From positions 38,983,380 to 39,047,379 of the forward strand of contig CM060080.1 in NCBI GenBank assembly GCA_030533445.1: DNA of 64,000 bases. The letters run 5' to 3'. This DNA comes from Cyprinodon diabolis. Taxonomy: Eukaryota; Chordata; Actinopteri; Cyprinodontiformes; Cyprinodontidae. Under the pieces are notes generated by a model. It was not told the DNA's origin. It worked only from the letters and a program-made list of their open reading frames with translations, and made no database searches. A program made the position numbers and the translations under genes. Numbering within the stretch: position 1 is the first letter of the stretch; each line of letters opens with the position of its first letter. Of this stretch, positions 1-12,786 are shown piece after piece.

Positions 1-612
1 TAGTCTGTGCTGGGGGCCAGCAGAAGCTATGCTGATGTAAAGAAGCCCAACAAGTTTGTCTCTTGGCATAAGGGGGTTTAGCTATTCCGCCCAAAGTGTA
101 TCCTTACGTTGGGGTCTCAGGATGATGAGCCTACAAATTTGAGACTGAGATCATAAGATATAAAGCTAAGATGTTAATTTTTTGGAAAACTGTATATTTT
201 CAACTTTTGTGTTATGTACCATTGATGTGTGGCTGTACAATTGCTCTGTAAAAAAATTATAAAAGTATAAGTTCTAAAAAAAAAAAAAAGAGTGGCTAGG
301 CATGCATTCTCCTAGCTGCCATGTTTGTTTTGGATAGGCTGTGGACTCCACACTTCCTAATAGCTTTATGTCCCGCCTTAAATCATAATGCTGCAAAATA
401 ATTGGCCGATCTGTTTTGGGTAATTTCTTAAGGGTAGAGGTGATGATGGGACAAGATGTAATCAGTTTGTTTGTGAATACCACAAGAATTTACCTACCGG
501 GCAAGGTTATAAATAACTATCTCAGTCTGAAGTATTGGAACCTCCAACAGCTTTTCTTGCAAAATTGCTCTTTATTTGTTCTCTGTTTACATGTAGATTT
601 CTCACAACATGC
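1..612. other. Unassigned DNA with an A-tract; possible retroposed 3' end
   Basis: No gene is supported. Positions 276-289 are an uninterrupted A14 tract at the end of an AT-rich stretch, which could be the tail of a retroposed transcript entering from the left edge. No reading frame or upstream AATAAA makes this firm. The rest is AT-rich sequence I do not recognise. Confidence 0.3.
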
Positions 613-1554
613 GGCCAACAACACAAGGCAAGGCAAGTTTATTTGCATAGCAATATTCGGTACATGGACAATTCAGAGTGCTTTACATGAATTAGATAAT
701 AAAATAAAATTAAAACCAGAATAAAAGCGAATAAAGAGATAAATAAAAAACAAATAAACAATTAGACCACACCCTTATAATATTACTTCAGTAAACAGTT
801 GAAATTCAACAGTCAAAAGCAGTTCTAAACACTTTTACAGGCTTCTGGGGGTTTCTTCCAGATCAGTGGAGCATAGGAACTAAATGCTGCTTCTTCATGT
901 TTGGTTCTAGTTCTAGGTGAACAGAGTAGGCTGGAAATAGAAGACCTGAGTGTCTGGGAGGTTGATACACTGATAACAAATCTGTGCTCAGGTGTGCAGA
1001 AGGATTTTAAAGTGCATTACCTGAACTACAGGGAGCCAGTGGAAGGACTTCAGAACTGGGCGGATGTGCTCTCCTTTCTTATTCTAGTGAGAACACGGGC
1101 AGCAGAGTTTTAAATCAGCAGCAGCTGTCTGATGGACTTTTTTAGGCAAACCTATGAAGACACTGTTGCAATAATTAATTCTACTAAAGATAAATGCATG
1201 AATGAGTTATTTTTTCTATATCCTGCTTGGACATTAGTCATTTAATCCTGGAAATGTTCTTCAGGTCATAAAAGGTTGACTTTGTAACCGTCTTTATGTG
1301 CCTCTGAAGGCTCAGGTCTGAGTCCATCACCACACCAAGATTTCGGCCATAATCAGTGGTTTTTAGCTGGAGCACCTGAATCTGTGATATAACTCTGGAT
1401 CTCTCCTCCTCTGGTCCGGAGAAAATTATCTGTTTTTATTCATTTGTAGAAAATGATGGTGCATTCGCATATCGATCTATTTTAAGCATCTAGCCAAGAC
1501 TCTGATGGGTTCATAGTCACCTGGTGACATTGTGATGTAAAGTTGTGTGTCGTT

Positions 1555-2079
1555 AACCTGAATCCGCCAGATGGATTTGTTGGATTTGCTCCGCATATCC
1601 ATCTGGAAACCTTCCGTTGCAGTAATTTTGGGAAGGGGCGGAAATACTGGTTAGCTGATTGGCCTATGTTGGTGATAGACGGGCCAAATAAACCAATCAA
1701 ATCAACGAAGCATATGACGTACTAACAGCCAGACTACTCTTGCCGAAACCAGTCGGGAGAAGAGCAAAAACATCTTTTCCTCTGAGAAAAGCCTCCAGAG
1801 CAGTGTTTTGCTCTTCTTTCAGTGAAGAAATACTCTGTAATTCCGATAAAACTTGCTCGATAGCCACGCTAACGCTAGTTTCATTGGCTGAAGCCGCCAT
1901 GTTCTTTAGACTGAACTGTTGCGCTTCTCGTTGCGTCACACCTCAACCCGCCTCAAAGCCAACGCTGATTGGACGTTCGTTTGGTGAACGGCTCCAAATT
2001 TTCTTCAACGGAGAGTCTCCAGACCGATTAGCGAGTGAAATCTTGAAAGCTCGCGAGATCAGGATGGTCTCACGAGGCT
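1555..2079 (-). mobile_element. RecQ-exon cassette, copy 1 (525 bp, 11-bp target duplication)
   Basis: The same sequence occurs at 40318-40840 in the opposite orientation, and both copies have the same ends: AGCCTCGTGAGACC at the 5' side and AACCTGA (reverse complement) at the 3' side. Flanks are TGTGTGTCGTT (1544-1554) and TGTGTCTCGTC (2080-2090), a 9/11 target duplication. Removing the cassette and one flank rejoins the YADDTQLYI coding stretch of the surrounding LINE, which fixes both boundaries. No convincing terminal inverted repeat or poly-A is visible. Relative to copy 2 it lacks roughly 28 bp downstream of the helicase exon and has extra sequence near its 3' end. The superfamily is unresolved; an 11-bp duplication would fit Mutator-like transposons, but that is a guess. 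Confidence 0.75.
1697..1900 (-). pseudogene. Truncated RecQ-like helicase first exon carried by the cassette
   Basis: Reading from the ATG at 1900, the 67-residue frame starts MAASANETSVSVAIEQ and runs to LLPTGFGKSS. It contains the pre-Walker block (LKEEQNTALEAFLRGKDVFALL) and the Walker A motif GFGKS of RecQ/superfamily-2 helicases. It ends a few residues after Walker A, so DEAD/H and all later helicase motifs are missing and it cannot be an active helicase. The start was chosen because the ATG sits in an AACATGGCGGC-type context; an in-frame ATG 13 codons upstream is less likely. The host gene it was copied from is not in the window. Confidence 0.7.
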
Positions 2080-2439
2080 TGTGTCTCGTCTGCATAGTTA
2101 TGGAAACCCAGAATGGAGCCTTGAGAAACCCAGCTGACACATAAAAGTCCCTGTGCTTCAGGTAGGATTTAAACCAGTGCAGTGCTGTACCAGAAAGGCT
2201 GATCCATTTTTCCAGACTTTCTCTGATGAGATAAAATCGAGAGATCAACAGTATGAAACACTGCAATAATACCAGCACCATGGTTCTTCCTGAGTCTGAA
2301 TTTATACAGATGTCACTGAACACCTTAATCAGGGCAGTGTCTGTAATGTGGTTAACATAGAAAACTGACTGGAAGACATCAAATCAGATTGTCATTGTAT
2401 ACAGGATGTTGTCATAATGTTTTGCTCACCCAAACCCTT

Positions 2440-3559
2440 AAATTAAAGTGCTCCAATCAATTTCATGGCAGGAGACAAAAATATATAAATTGAGAGTTAT
2501 GTTAATGGATGGTGAGCTATATGGCACAGAAGAACTTTAGAGGCAAAATGCTACAGTCCAGCTAACTTCCTGTAGCCATGCTTTATACATATGCAAAGAG
2601 TGAATTAAATTTAGTAAAGCAGTCATCTTTCTTATCGTCCAAGTACTCCAACATGATCCGACACATTTTTAATGCTTAACCTCGATCGTGCCTGCCTGTA
2701 CTGGTAATGAACGGCTCTGTGTGATAGCTGTCTCAAATGCTGCCTCCTATGAAACTGACTCAGCAATTTGAGATAAAGTTAATTTAGTGTTTCTGAACTG
2801 AAGTTCAGAAAAAAAGATGAAAAAAAGACTATGACCTGGATGACTGAGAATCTTCTCCAGTATAACTCGAAAGAGGTTCGTGTGAAATTATTTTTGTGTC
2901 CAGAATGATCTTTTTCAGTGAAATTAAGCATGAATAAATGACCACAAATGAGAAGAGAGATGGCTTAAAGCATTTTTTGTGAACCAAAGCGACTTTGGTG
3001 AGACCCATTGAGGACCGCATGCAGGTGAGTGTGAATGTGTGGAGCTGTGTGCAGGTTATGGCCTGTCCTGCACTTCAAAGGCTGAATCTAAGCTGACATG
3101 TAGGAATGTGTCTCCTTGCAGAGCGTGAAATCTTCGCACCGCAATCTGAGTTCCCAAAACAATGACCCATTGAGGGCAAAACGTTTCTGTCCTCGTCCGG
3201 TGTAAACACTCAGACACAAGCTAACATGTTTGTGTGTGTAGAGCATTAGCAGTACAAAGAATTATAAAGATCAGTTAAAATATAGATTCATTGATTTAAG
3301 CTAAAATATCACTGTAAACGATAAGGTTGTCTGTCTCCCATTTAAATTGTTGCCTTTTCTAACACTGATTTTCGAGTATATCCGGAAAGCTTAACATAGT
3401 TTAGACCAAGGCAATTTCATATAAAAAAAGAAATCAACAAAACAAAAAATAAAAGCGTTGTTTTTCAAACCAAACCTAAGAGGGTTCCATCTAAAGAACT
3501 GGTCCCTGCACATTTTAGGCCAGTTTCAAATTCATCATCTACACAACAAATTCCAGTAG
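2440..3559. other. AT-rich DNA without a recognised gene
   Basis: Both strands hold only short frames without recognisable domains. I see no repeat ends or RNA gene. Confidence 0.4.
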
Positions 3560-3665
3560 AAATAAGACAGAAATCAACTTTCTTTGGATGGAATCATGAT
3601 AAAAATGTCAAGTTTGGTAGCGGCAGCATCATGCTGTGGGTCAGTCAGGGCACAATTCTGGTTCA
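3560..3665 (+). pseudogene. Relic of a Tc1-like transposase
   Basis: The plus strand reads LFGWNHDKN, then VKFGSGSIMLW, which resembles the block between the first two catalytic aspartates of Tc1 transposases (usual form K-x-GGGSIMLWG). Neither inverted repeats nor the rest of the enzyme can be found nearby, so this is a short, old fragment. Confidence 0.45.
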
Positions 3666-3806
3666 AAACAGGTATCATTAAATTATCAAACCTTGGCTCA
3701 ACATAGCAACTTCCACAGAAAGAGTTTTGTTTTTTTATAGAATTGTACCACTTTAAACTTAAGATATTTATGTCACTTCACTCTTGAATGACGATCACAT
3801 CACATG

Positions 3807-4509
3807 TGTTGGGATCTGGAGCTGTACCACCTGTCTCCAGCAGAGTTCACTGTGGATCCTCCTGAGCTGAGCCTTCGACACACCTGAAACCCATCTCATC
3901 ATCAGGAGGATCCTCCACCATATAAGCAGCCCTCAGACCTCGCATCAACGCCGCAGTGTTTATCCAGTTTGGTTAGCACCTGAGCCTAACTTCCTCTGTG
4001 AAATCTTTGTTGCCTCTAGTCTCCTAGCTGGAAACTAATTACCTTTGTCTCTGCCTACAGGAAACCTGTTTTTGTCCTGTAAGCTCTGGATGAGCTTAAC
4101 CTGTCGAGCCTGCCCTCAGAGCCAAACCTGAAGAACCTTCTCTGGATTTTCCCATGCTGCTCTGGACTAAGAGCTGGAAAACCAAGGTCTGTCCTATCGT
4201 TAGATGCAAGACGCTGAAGCTGAAACTGAACTCTGCTGAATCAAACAGTCTCTGGAACCAACAGTGCCTCTCTCAAAGCCAAACCCGGATTCTTCAAGGT
4301 AGATCTCTGAAGATAACATTTCCACATTCACCAGCTACGTGGCTAACTGAACTGTCTCCTTTCCAGTTGCCTGTGAACCAGATCCCCAGAAGTGAACCAG
4401 TACCTGACTCTTTCATTGTTCCATTGTTCAATAAACATTGTTAACTTTTACTCCAGTTTCCGTCTCCGTGGTGTTCTGCATATTGGGTCTTCCTGAACCA
4501 ATCATGACA
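3807..4509 (+). mobile_element. Solo LTR, family 1 (copy A), 5-bp target duplication ACATG
   Basis: The element starts TGTTGGGATCTGGAG and ends ATCATGACA, with TG...CA ends. It is flanked by a perfect ACATG duplication (3802-3806 and 4510-4514). A TATA-like ATATAAGCAG lies near 3922 and an AATAAA near 4430, in the order expected of an LTR on the plus strand. No internal retroelement genes are present, so it is a solo LTR left by recombination. The CTCF-like core found near the 5' end of sister copies is decayed here (around 3837). Confidence 0.85.
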
Positions 4510-4514
4510 ACATG

Positions 4515-7500
4515 TTTCTGAACATTTCCTCCCTTCCCATAACAGAACATAACAGTAACATTTCCTCAGAAACACTGAAGCCACTACTTTCCTCCTACAG
4601 TAGCCAAAATATAAAGTTAATGGAAATATTTTTTAAGTAATTATGAGTTCCCTACTCCTGCCCTTTCAATTGTGTGGCTTCATCCCAGTGAAAAAAAATC
4701 TGTACATCTAGGTTTAACATTAAATAATCAAAATAATATGAACTGTTTGCAGGTTTTCATGCTCTTATTTTTTGCAGTCTCCCACCAGTGAACAGACTGC
4801 AGAGAAACAGATCCACTATACTTGAATCTTGTCCTCTATTTAAGCTATTTCAGATCCTCCTGGGGTCTAACGTCGCCTTTGAAACGACTGTCATCAACAT
4901 GCTGTGAGTTTGCAGTCTTTCAGCGGATCTTTCAGTCAGACAGGAGAGGCTCTTTTGTCGTTGAGGTGCAAACTTCTCTGACCTCAGCAGCTTCAGAGTC
5001 GACCTCTCACCTGCTGGCTGACCTCGGCTGCTGCCGTGGAGTCAGTGGAGGTATTTAAGAGCTGAAGCCAGGACCCTTCGAACTGGAGAAATAAATCATC
5101 CACATGCTGCAAGAGGAATGCTGCAGTCCAGACGGATTGGAGCTCCCCCCCCCCGGGAGTTTAGAAATTCTGGCACCTGTGAAATCTCCTTTAAGGACAG
5201 GCATAAGTCCTGCCGCCTAGATCTGCAGGAGCTTTGACTGGCATGTTTAAGGAGTCCAGAGTAAGCCCTTTCATGACTGACAATAATTTGGCTTCCAGAA
5301 GCAATTAGTAAACATTAAAAGGAAAAGCGGACCTACAAAAGGACCCATAAAAGCCGCCCTGGCCTACACCGGCCGACGTGTTTTCTTTCTTAAGAACAGT
5401 GGCAAGAGTTTAAAAAGCAGAGAGTCTGTGTACTTCACAGATTGATAGAGCTAGACCGTTTTCATCTGCTTACACAGAGAAATCACCGTCATCTTTGCTT
5501 TTAGGAGCAACAGAGTCCCGGTGTCATGTTTCATGATCTCCGTGGTCACAATCTTTGAAGCAGAATGAGCGTGAACATAAACACCAGGATTCTCTACACC
5601 AGTCCTTGAAAACCAGCATTTTGCTCGGTTTAGATAGTCTCCTGCAACAACACAACAGAATCAAATGTTTGGCTCATCCAAAGCATCTTATCATATTTTC
5701 TACAGGCCTGTTAATTAACCATCACTTGATTTATGTGTTTTAAAAATAAGTAAACTGGGTGGACATCGGGCCATGAAGACTGGCTGTAGGAACGTCTGCA
5801 TCACAGGATCTCCTTGCAGAAGACAAGCAGTTGTAAGACTTGTTGAAAACACAAATTAAACAAGGTGTCGTAATCTAAAGGTCTACAAAAATTACTATTT
5901 TAAAATGATATTATTAGAATATTGTAACCGAGTGTTTTGGGTTTATAAAAATGGAGTTTGTAAGCAACAAACAGGACAGGAGACGGGTCGGAGTGTTCCG
6001 GATCTCTTTATTTTTCTTCTCTTACAACATAGAACCAAAAACTCACATGCTCCCCTCTGCCATAAAACCCAGCGAACTCTCGCTCTCCAGCAACAGGGAA
6101 GGACACACTTTCTTTTCCATATAGGGAAGTGCAGGAAATTAAAAGCATTTTTTTTTTGTGCTTCATGAATAAAACTGGAAGGTATGGGTATTTATTTGAT
6201 TTTGGGATCTTTTTCACTGATACCCCCAGTGCAGCCAAATGTCTTGAGCAGTATTCTCTCTGAGTTCTTTAAATGTTTTACTGAATCTAAGTGTTAACAC
6301 GGCTCAGAGATTTGTTACAGTTCATTAGTGAATAAACAGCACTATGAAGAGTAAACAACAAATTCGACAGCTCCGATATAAAGCTGTGGAGAAGATAGGT
6401 TAGTTTATGGGAAAAAATGCTTTGGATATGCTGCTTAAAACTGAGCATAACAGTAATGAAACATTGAAACAATATGAGAGAACTGCAATTAGAATACAAT
6501 GAAATATGCTTAAAATCCACATTGTTACATATGGTGCTGGCAGCATCATGATTGGAAAGTATTTGAAATAAGGAAGAGGTCTAAAGAGAGCTAAATGGAA
6601 GGTGTTTATACTAAAGTTAATTAACATGTTAAGGGTTTTCACAGAGTTGGTTTGCACTGTTCGTTTGCTGTGAGCGGTTTGAATCTTTGAGATTTTATTA
6701 TCAAGTGCATCATTTTCCTAAATTTCTAGTGACAAACTCTTAAATTTCCCTTCTGCAAAGGACTCATCAGATTTGGGGGAAGAAAAAAAATCTATAAAAA
6801 TAAGTGGATATAAACCAATAGCATACATCTCATTATGGTGCTGAGAGAGGAAGTAAAACTGCATATCCTATCGACTGCTTGCTGAGAGTGTTGTTGTTGC
6901 CACCAACTATTGTCTAGTCACAATTAAAGCTCTGTGTGATATAAAAAGCCTCGATGTAAAGACTTTTCTGTGTGATGATTAAAAACATCCAGGTGATCAT
7001 GAAGATTTAACAACCGCTTTGATTGGAGGTCAGTGGCTTAAGCAGCACCCATAGAACACCTCTCCACCAATGCAGACCACGTATCTACCGTAAACCCTCT
7101 AATATAGGATGGGGCCTTTATTTCACTCAGGAGCATCTTGGTCCAGGCCATTATTGGAAGGAGGCCAGAATTATAGGGAGGCCTCTATTTCTACTTGAGC
7201 AAAACAAACTACCAGTGGAATGAATATAAAACTGATTTTGTGTCTCTTTGAACCTATAAAATACTATGTTCATTTATTGAAAAAGTACAGTTACCATAGC
7301 GATATGCAGAACATTATCAACAAATACCGGTATTTCAGACATCTTCCAGCAGCTGTCATTTCTCTGCACGGCCATACGAAGAAAAAAATAAGTTAACGGA
7401 ACTGTTCTGCCATCACAGCGACACTTTATTAGGACAGGTCAGGCAAACGGATAAGAACAGGGACAGGCAGGCTCAGAGGTCCGGAGGCAGAACAGGTCAG

Positions 7501-9615
7501 GATCAGGCAAACAGAAACACTAGGCTAGAGAACTCTTACCAAAGGATTGAAAAATCTGGAACTGATGACTGGCTGAAGACTGGTTAAATAGAGGCTGAAA
7601 CAGGGGGAGCAGATGAACGGTAACGAGAACTGGGCAGAGCTAGGCAGGTGAATGAAATAAGTTATCAGGCCGGTCATCAGCGCCGAGATCATGACAGATA
7701 AACACTTTTTGTTTTTTGCTGTAGAGAGGGCAACTAGATTACCCGATTGAGATGGGTGACATCCCGCATCAATGTTTGACCAGGCTGGTGTCAACCATGG
7801 GGCGTTGTGGAAGTACGTGCTTCTCCCACAGTCTTGAGGTTACCGTTTTTACATTAATTAGTTGTTCAACTTCAAATATGTCATAAGAAAGTCAGATAAA
7901 CACCATCTAACAAAGAGTCAGTCGCAGAATTAAGCCGTTAAGCCCCTTGGCCTTACCCATTTACTCATGTCAATGACTTCTTCTATGAATTTATTTTCAT
8001 CCTTCTGAAGAGTTTAACCATCTTTTGAACAGTACTGGGTTAAAGTGCCAACAATCAAACAAAAATTAAAATATAAATAATTAATTAAGCAAAATATCCT
8101 CACTTATTTGCTAATTTTACTGCACTTATTGATTTTTTCCTCTATATTTTCCATATAGCTGAAGAATGACCGCTTTGTGTGAAGAAATGCAATTTTGAAT
8201 ATATAGTCTTCTGTATATTCAAAGATTTGATTCCTTAGATGAAATTAACTCAAATTGAAACAAACTGAATTCTACATTGAATTCTGTGTAGTCGGTAATT
8301 TGCTTTTCTGACCACAGATGTGTTGATTCTGCTGCATCATTGCAGTAAAGACCCAGTAGACGGAGGACAAGGACCAAACAGGACTTCTGCTGGCTCTCAT
8401 AAACCCTTCTATTATTTCTGAGCCTGTTGCTTAAAATACATGTTGACAAACATAGTAGCCCTGCAATTAAACAGGCCTCTGTTTCTGAGACTCAGCCGCT
8501 GACGGAGTTAAGCTATTTTGTTTTTCTCTTTGCCACTTCCAACCTATAATTACCTCATGGCGATCGAGGCATCTCTGCGAGGGCGTCGGAAATAGCTCTT
8601 CTCTCCTCCCAAAAAGCTGCTGCTCCCCACAAACACAGAGTTGATTTTTCTTCTTTTCTTTTTCCTGACATTTTGTTTGGAATATAAACAGGAAGTAGAC
8701 GCTGAAGGGAAGAAAGTGCACTAGCTGCGCTTAGGGCTACCGTGATGCGTTGGATAAGTGTGTTTACACTGTTTATGGTCTTGAACATCAATAGCCACCT
8801 GAAGGGTGAAGAAGCGCAGGAAAAGAGTCTGTTTGGAGTTGACTTAGTATCAGATCACAGAAAATCTCTGTTCAATGGACTCCACTACATGATCGACATT
8901 AGAACACATTATTAAGCTGACCCGATTTTGATGCATCTGTGTGTCAAAAGCCACAGATCTCTAAAGATGATATAACAGCAAATAAAAGGATTCAGATCAA
9001 CCACTGAGCTTTTTTACATAACTAAAAGTCTTTTTTAAAGATAAGTGTAGTTTAGTTTAATAATAATACTAGTGTAATGTGTTCCCACATATTTCACTAG
9101 TTTTTAGGTATGAATTTTAACTGAAACATACATACGAGTATGACTCTATCAACGACAACAGATTGTAGCTCTGAATGAATATTTAAAGTCTTTGCACCTC
9201 GGATTCTATCTTTGACTGCAGCAGGATTCCCCACAGCATGATGCTGCCAACAGCATGCTTCATCCTGGGAATAATCCATTTAAGGTGATGCGCAGCGTCA
9301 TTTTCCTCATGTTGGATAATGAGGTCAGTTTGCCTTTAGCCTTTTTCACCAATTGCTTTCTGTTGCTGCTGGTAAGATTATCAGACACTGTGTCAGCAGA
9401 TTGATATATCTGAGCTACAGATCTCTGGGGCCTCGTTCATATTGCCATGTTTTGGTAGTTCTGCAGTTTTCTTATTTCATTTTCAGATCGTGTTTTTTCT
9501 GGGAATATTCTAAACCTTACAACATTGTTTAATACATTAAACCTGCTTTAAATTTCCTTAGAATTTAATCCCTGACATACATTTGTTTCTCCTCTTTGGT
9601 CTGCATAATGTTTCA
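4515..9615. other. Long stretch without a supported gene
   Basis: No exon with protein homology can be recognised. A C10 run lies near 5146. The segment 7395-7696 ends in GATCATGACA and might be a degraded LTR, but no target duplication is visible. Fragments GSIM (6540) and GSIMLW (minus, 9230-9255) recall Tc1 transposase but are too short to call. The rest is AT-rich and unassigned. Confidence 0.35.
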
Positions 9616-9894
9616 CACTGGAAAAAATCGAAATCTAGATAAGTCAATTTTTCTTAAAATAAGTGCATTTCTTCTTGGATTGAGGAGGTAAAGGAAACAC
9701 TTTGCCGATGGAACAAGACAGTTTTATACTTAAAATAACAAAACACAATTGCATTGTCTTTTTTCAAGTGCATATCCTCTAATTATCTTATTTTAAGAGT
9801 AAAAATACTCATTCTATTGGCAAACTATCTCATTTACCTACTCAAATTAAGGATAAAGACATTTTTACTTATTTCTAGATCGTTTTTTCCAGTG
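9616..9894. mobile_element. Small MITE with inverted CACTGGAAAAAA ends
   Basis: The left end reads CACTGGAAAAAATCGA and the right end is its near inverse, CGTTTTTTCCAGTG. The inner parts are also inverted (TCTAGATAAGT left, ACTTATTTCTAGA right). At 279 bp with no coding capacity it is a non-autonomous DNA transposon. The target duplication is unclear: CA lies on both sides, but two bases is weak evidence, so I do not assign a superfamily. Confidence 0.65.
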
Positions 9895-12784
9895 CATTCC
9901 TAAATTTCTCTGTCAAACTGAGGCCTTTGCATAACAAAATCAGCATAAACAGTCATAACATGCTTTTTGTGAGCGTTTTAACATAATGCTACAAGCACAT
10001 AAACCATGATAATCAAACAGAAACAAGCAGTGCAAAGTTGATCCCATTTCAGGACCTTTAAAAAAGCGCCCAACCCTTGCGTCTTCCTTGTGTCTTGTTT
10101 TAGAGAAGAAGAAAAGGAATGCAGATGTCTAAATAGACACACTTGCAGACTCTGTCGGATTTCACAGATTCTCTTGCCTCTTGATAATATTTGAACAGGC
10201 CTGGGAGTGGTTTCTGTGTTGGTTTAGGCAGCTTTAGTGAGTCCAGCAGGACCAGATGTGTGCTTCGCATCAGATGACCTGCTGCACAACAAACCTTGAT
10301 ATCCATGGGAACAGCTGCACAGCTTGCTTTAAAGTTTAGGTTTTAGTAAACACAGAGGTACTCCTGAACAAAAGATTAGCACCAATGCAAAGCACTAGAC
10401 AAAAGAAGCTTCAAGCAAAAACACAGAGCAACACATTTACACATTTTTACTCTTATTTCGCCTCCTTTTTCCATTAGTTCTTATTCTGGACTTGGTGACA
10501 CACTGAAAACTCTGAATGTTTCCTGTGTTTATACTATAGAGAGCCCTTGCTTCTATTTCAGAATCCTGCACACAGTGAAACAATGATCCTTGCATGCAGG
10601 CAAAAACAAGGGACAGGTTTTTTATTTTTTTTTTCTCCGCCCGCCTTTACCACACATTCTGAAAATGGAGACTATATAGGAGGCAAAACAACGCAGCTTT
10701 GTGTTTCTTTATTTTTCTTCAAGCCAGCGTGTAATTATCTGGTCTGGAAGGATGTGATACACTCAAGTCATAGAAGTAAATATGGGTGGGCAGACGGCAG
10801 CAATGGAGGGAAAAATATTCTGAGTGTAATCATAACTTACTAAATAATGTGATTCTGTGTTGCATGGGTACAATGAATGCATTGTAGATGAGATGACCTA
10901 TAACTGAAAACTGTTAATAAGAATCAGAAATAATCTTATTCAGTGGTTTTACCTGTTTATATTGTAACTAAAACACATCTATGTAGTATGAAAGAGGTTG
11001 CATAAAGGGGGTGATGTAAAGAAAGCATAAAATTAAGTGTAAAACATGGACAAAACAATGCAGAAGAAGGATGGACCAAACTCTTTTAGTCTCCATTTAC
11101 AGGATAATATCAGTATTTTCTTCATGCAGAATGGAGTCAACGGTGAGGTGACTAATAATGTATTCCAAGAATTACAGGTTTGCTTTTAGCATAGCATATT
11201 TAATAGACACATTCACTAAAGGTATTTGCTTCAATGCTAACTAAACTATTCTCAAAGTTCAAAAGTATTCTTTGCAAAGTGATCTCAAAGGAATATTTGG
11301 CATGATGCAATGCTTGACCTTTTACACAAAAGAGGGAACCATGGAAGTCTCTTCTCAAACTTTCGTAAAGGTAAATCTCCATTAATAGCATTTGCTGACT
11401 GTTCCCCTCTTTGTAACCTTGCGTAAACCTTTAGTTTGGTTGGTGTTTCTTCACAGATTCCCCAAGTTACTGTGTGCTGGTCAACCTTTTCTAAGTTTTC
11501 TCAGCCACCGTAGTCGTTGGTCCAGCAGTGTCAGGTTTGAGTCTGCACCTATGACATACAGCCACCAGCGGCAGCTGTTGTTTTTCAATACGGGATGGTT
11601 ATTTGTTAGGAATTAAATTGGCTTGTTGCATCCATACTGCTGATGCTTCTGATAATTGAGCATTGATCAATGTACGGCTGTTTATGATGTTATAGAAATT
11701 TAGCCATAACTATAGATGACAGGGTCTAAGCTGTAAATAGTGAAGTTTGCTACAACTTTAGTGTTTAACAATATAGTTTGATGCCATTAGGCACATCTGG
11801 CCTTACTTTAGTTAGTTAGTTATTTAGTGACTTATTGACCAGAGTCTGATATTTTCCAGGTTGTTCTGTGTTGGGCCTGATAGTTTGGAAAACCAAACAG
11901 CACCAATGTTTGCTGCATAGGCTGTAACCAAGAAAAAAAAAAGCTCAGTTTGCTATTATGAGCAGCAATATGGTGTTAAAAAAGGAGAAGGGAGGAAGAT
12001 ATGGGGAGATATATTAAAGGAACTCTCATTTTTTATTTATTTATTACAGCTTTGAGAGAGCAAAACATTTAAAGCAGAAGACAGTGAGGCTTGATGAGAA
12101 AGACCAAATTTAATCAGTTTTCCTCTTTCTAAGCTTTCAAGCTTTGTCCGTTATGGTATGTTGTTGGAAATGTCTTTATGCTAGCTTTGCTATTTGTGTT
12201 CAATTCAAATCTAAACTCTGAATCTGTTTGTCTTTGTTTTGAAATATTAGTTGAAACCTGTGAAGTCAGGGTTCTCATAGGGGGTAGAATATTCCCTCTG
12301 CTCTTAAAGATAAACACATTGATTTATATTATAGCTCTGGCTAAACTTTTGAAAAACTAGAAATCTGGAATTTAACAAAATTCTGTTCAATGCATCTTCT
12401 TTTTCTATGTTTCCTTACAGCTAAAGTCCATATTTCCAGGTGGATATTTTACTATCTATGATAACATTTTCTTTTCCAGCCCAGCTGACTTGTAACGGTG
12501 GAGGTCAGCAGAGTTTGACAGAGATGTTTTTTTTTTTCCCTTTCTTTTATGCCAGGTTCTCAAACTAAAACCAGTTGGGTCAAAACTACTGACTTGCTTT
12601 AATGAAATGTTTCTCTAAAGGCTCTTAAATCAGCTGACCACATTAGGCCTTTCAAAAACTATGAAGTAATTCAGACATTTTCCAATCTCTCTTGAGAATT
12701 TGCTCATTAGCTCATTGACTTTTGACACAATGTAAGTGGTTTGTTGCTCTTTTCTTATTTTACTAGTTGTATTGTTTTGCGATA
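9895..12784. other. No gene recognised
   Basis: AT-rich sequence with homopolymer runs (T10 near 12527). Short frames have no domain-like content and no repeat ends were found. Confidence 0.35.
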
Positions 12785-12786
12785 TA

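Larger units (their letters stand above)
622..2420 (-). mobile_element. Decayed L2-like LINE fragment (reverse transcriptase plus 3' end), split by a later insertion
   Basis: Translating the minus strand gives broken pieces of a non-LTR reverse transcriptase in the correct order. A GTALHWFKSYL block lies near 2170-2200. The catalytic YADD codons lie at about 2087-2097, with a second partial copy at about 1547-1557 across the insertion. A TQLYITMSPGD block follows, then NLGVVMDSDLSLQRHIK near 1280-1330 and an SFHWLPV-like block near 1030-1060. Stops and frameshifts are scattered throughout, so it is a pseudogene. A short GGCAA-type tail at about 622-637 marks the 3' end. It is 5' truncated near 2.4 kb. 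The block order matches the L2/CR1 group seen in fish; the exact clade is my inference. The 525-bp RecQ-exon cassette at 1555-2079 interrupts it. Confidence 0.75.

Noticed and set aside
7395..7696. Possible additional LTR (TGTTCTGCC start, GATCATGACA end)
   Set aside because: TG...CA ends are present but no matching 5-bp flanks and no close relative in the window.
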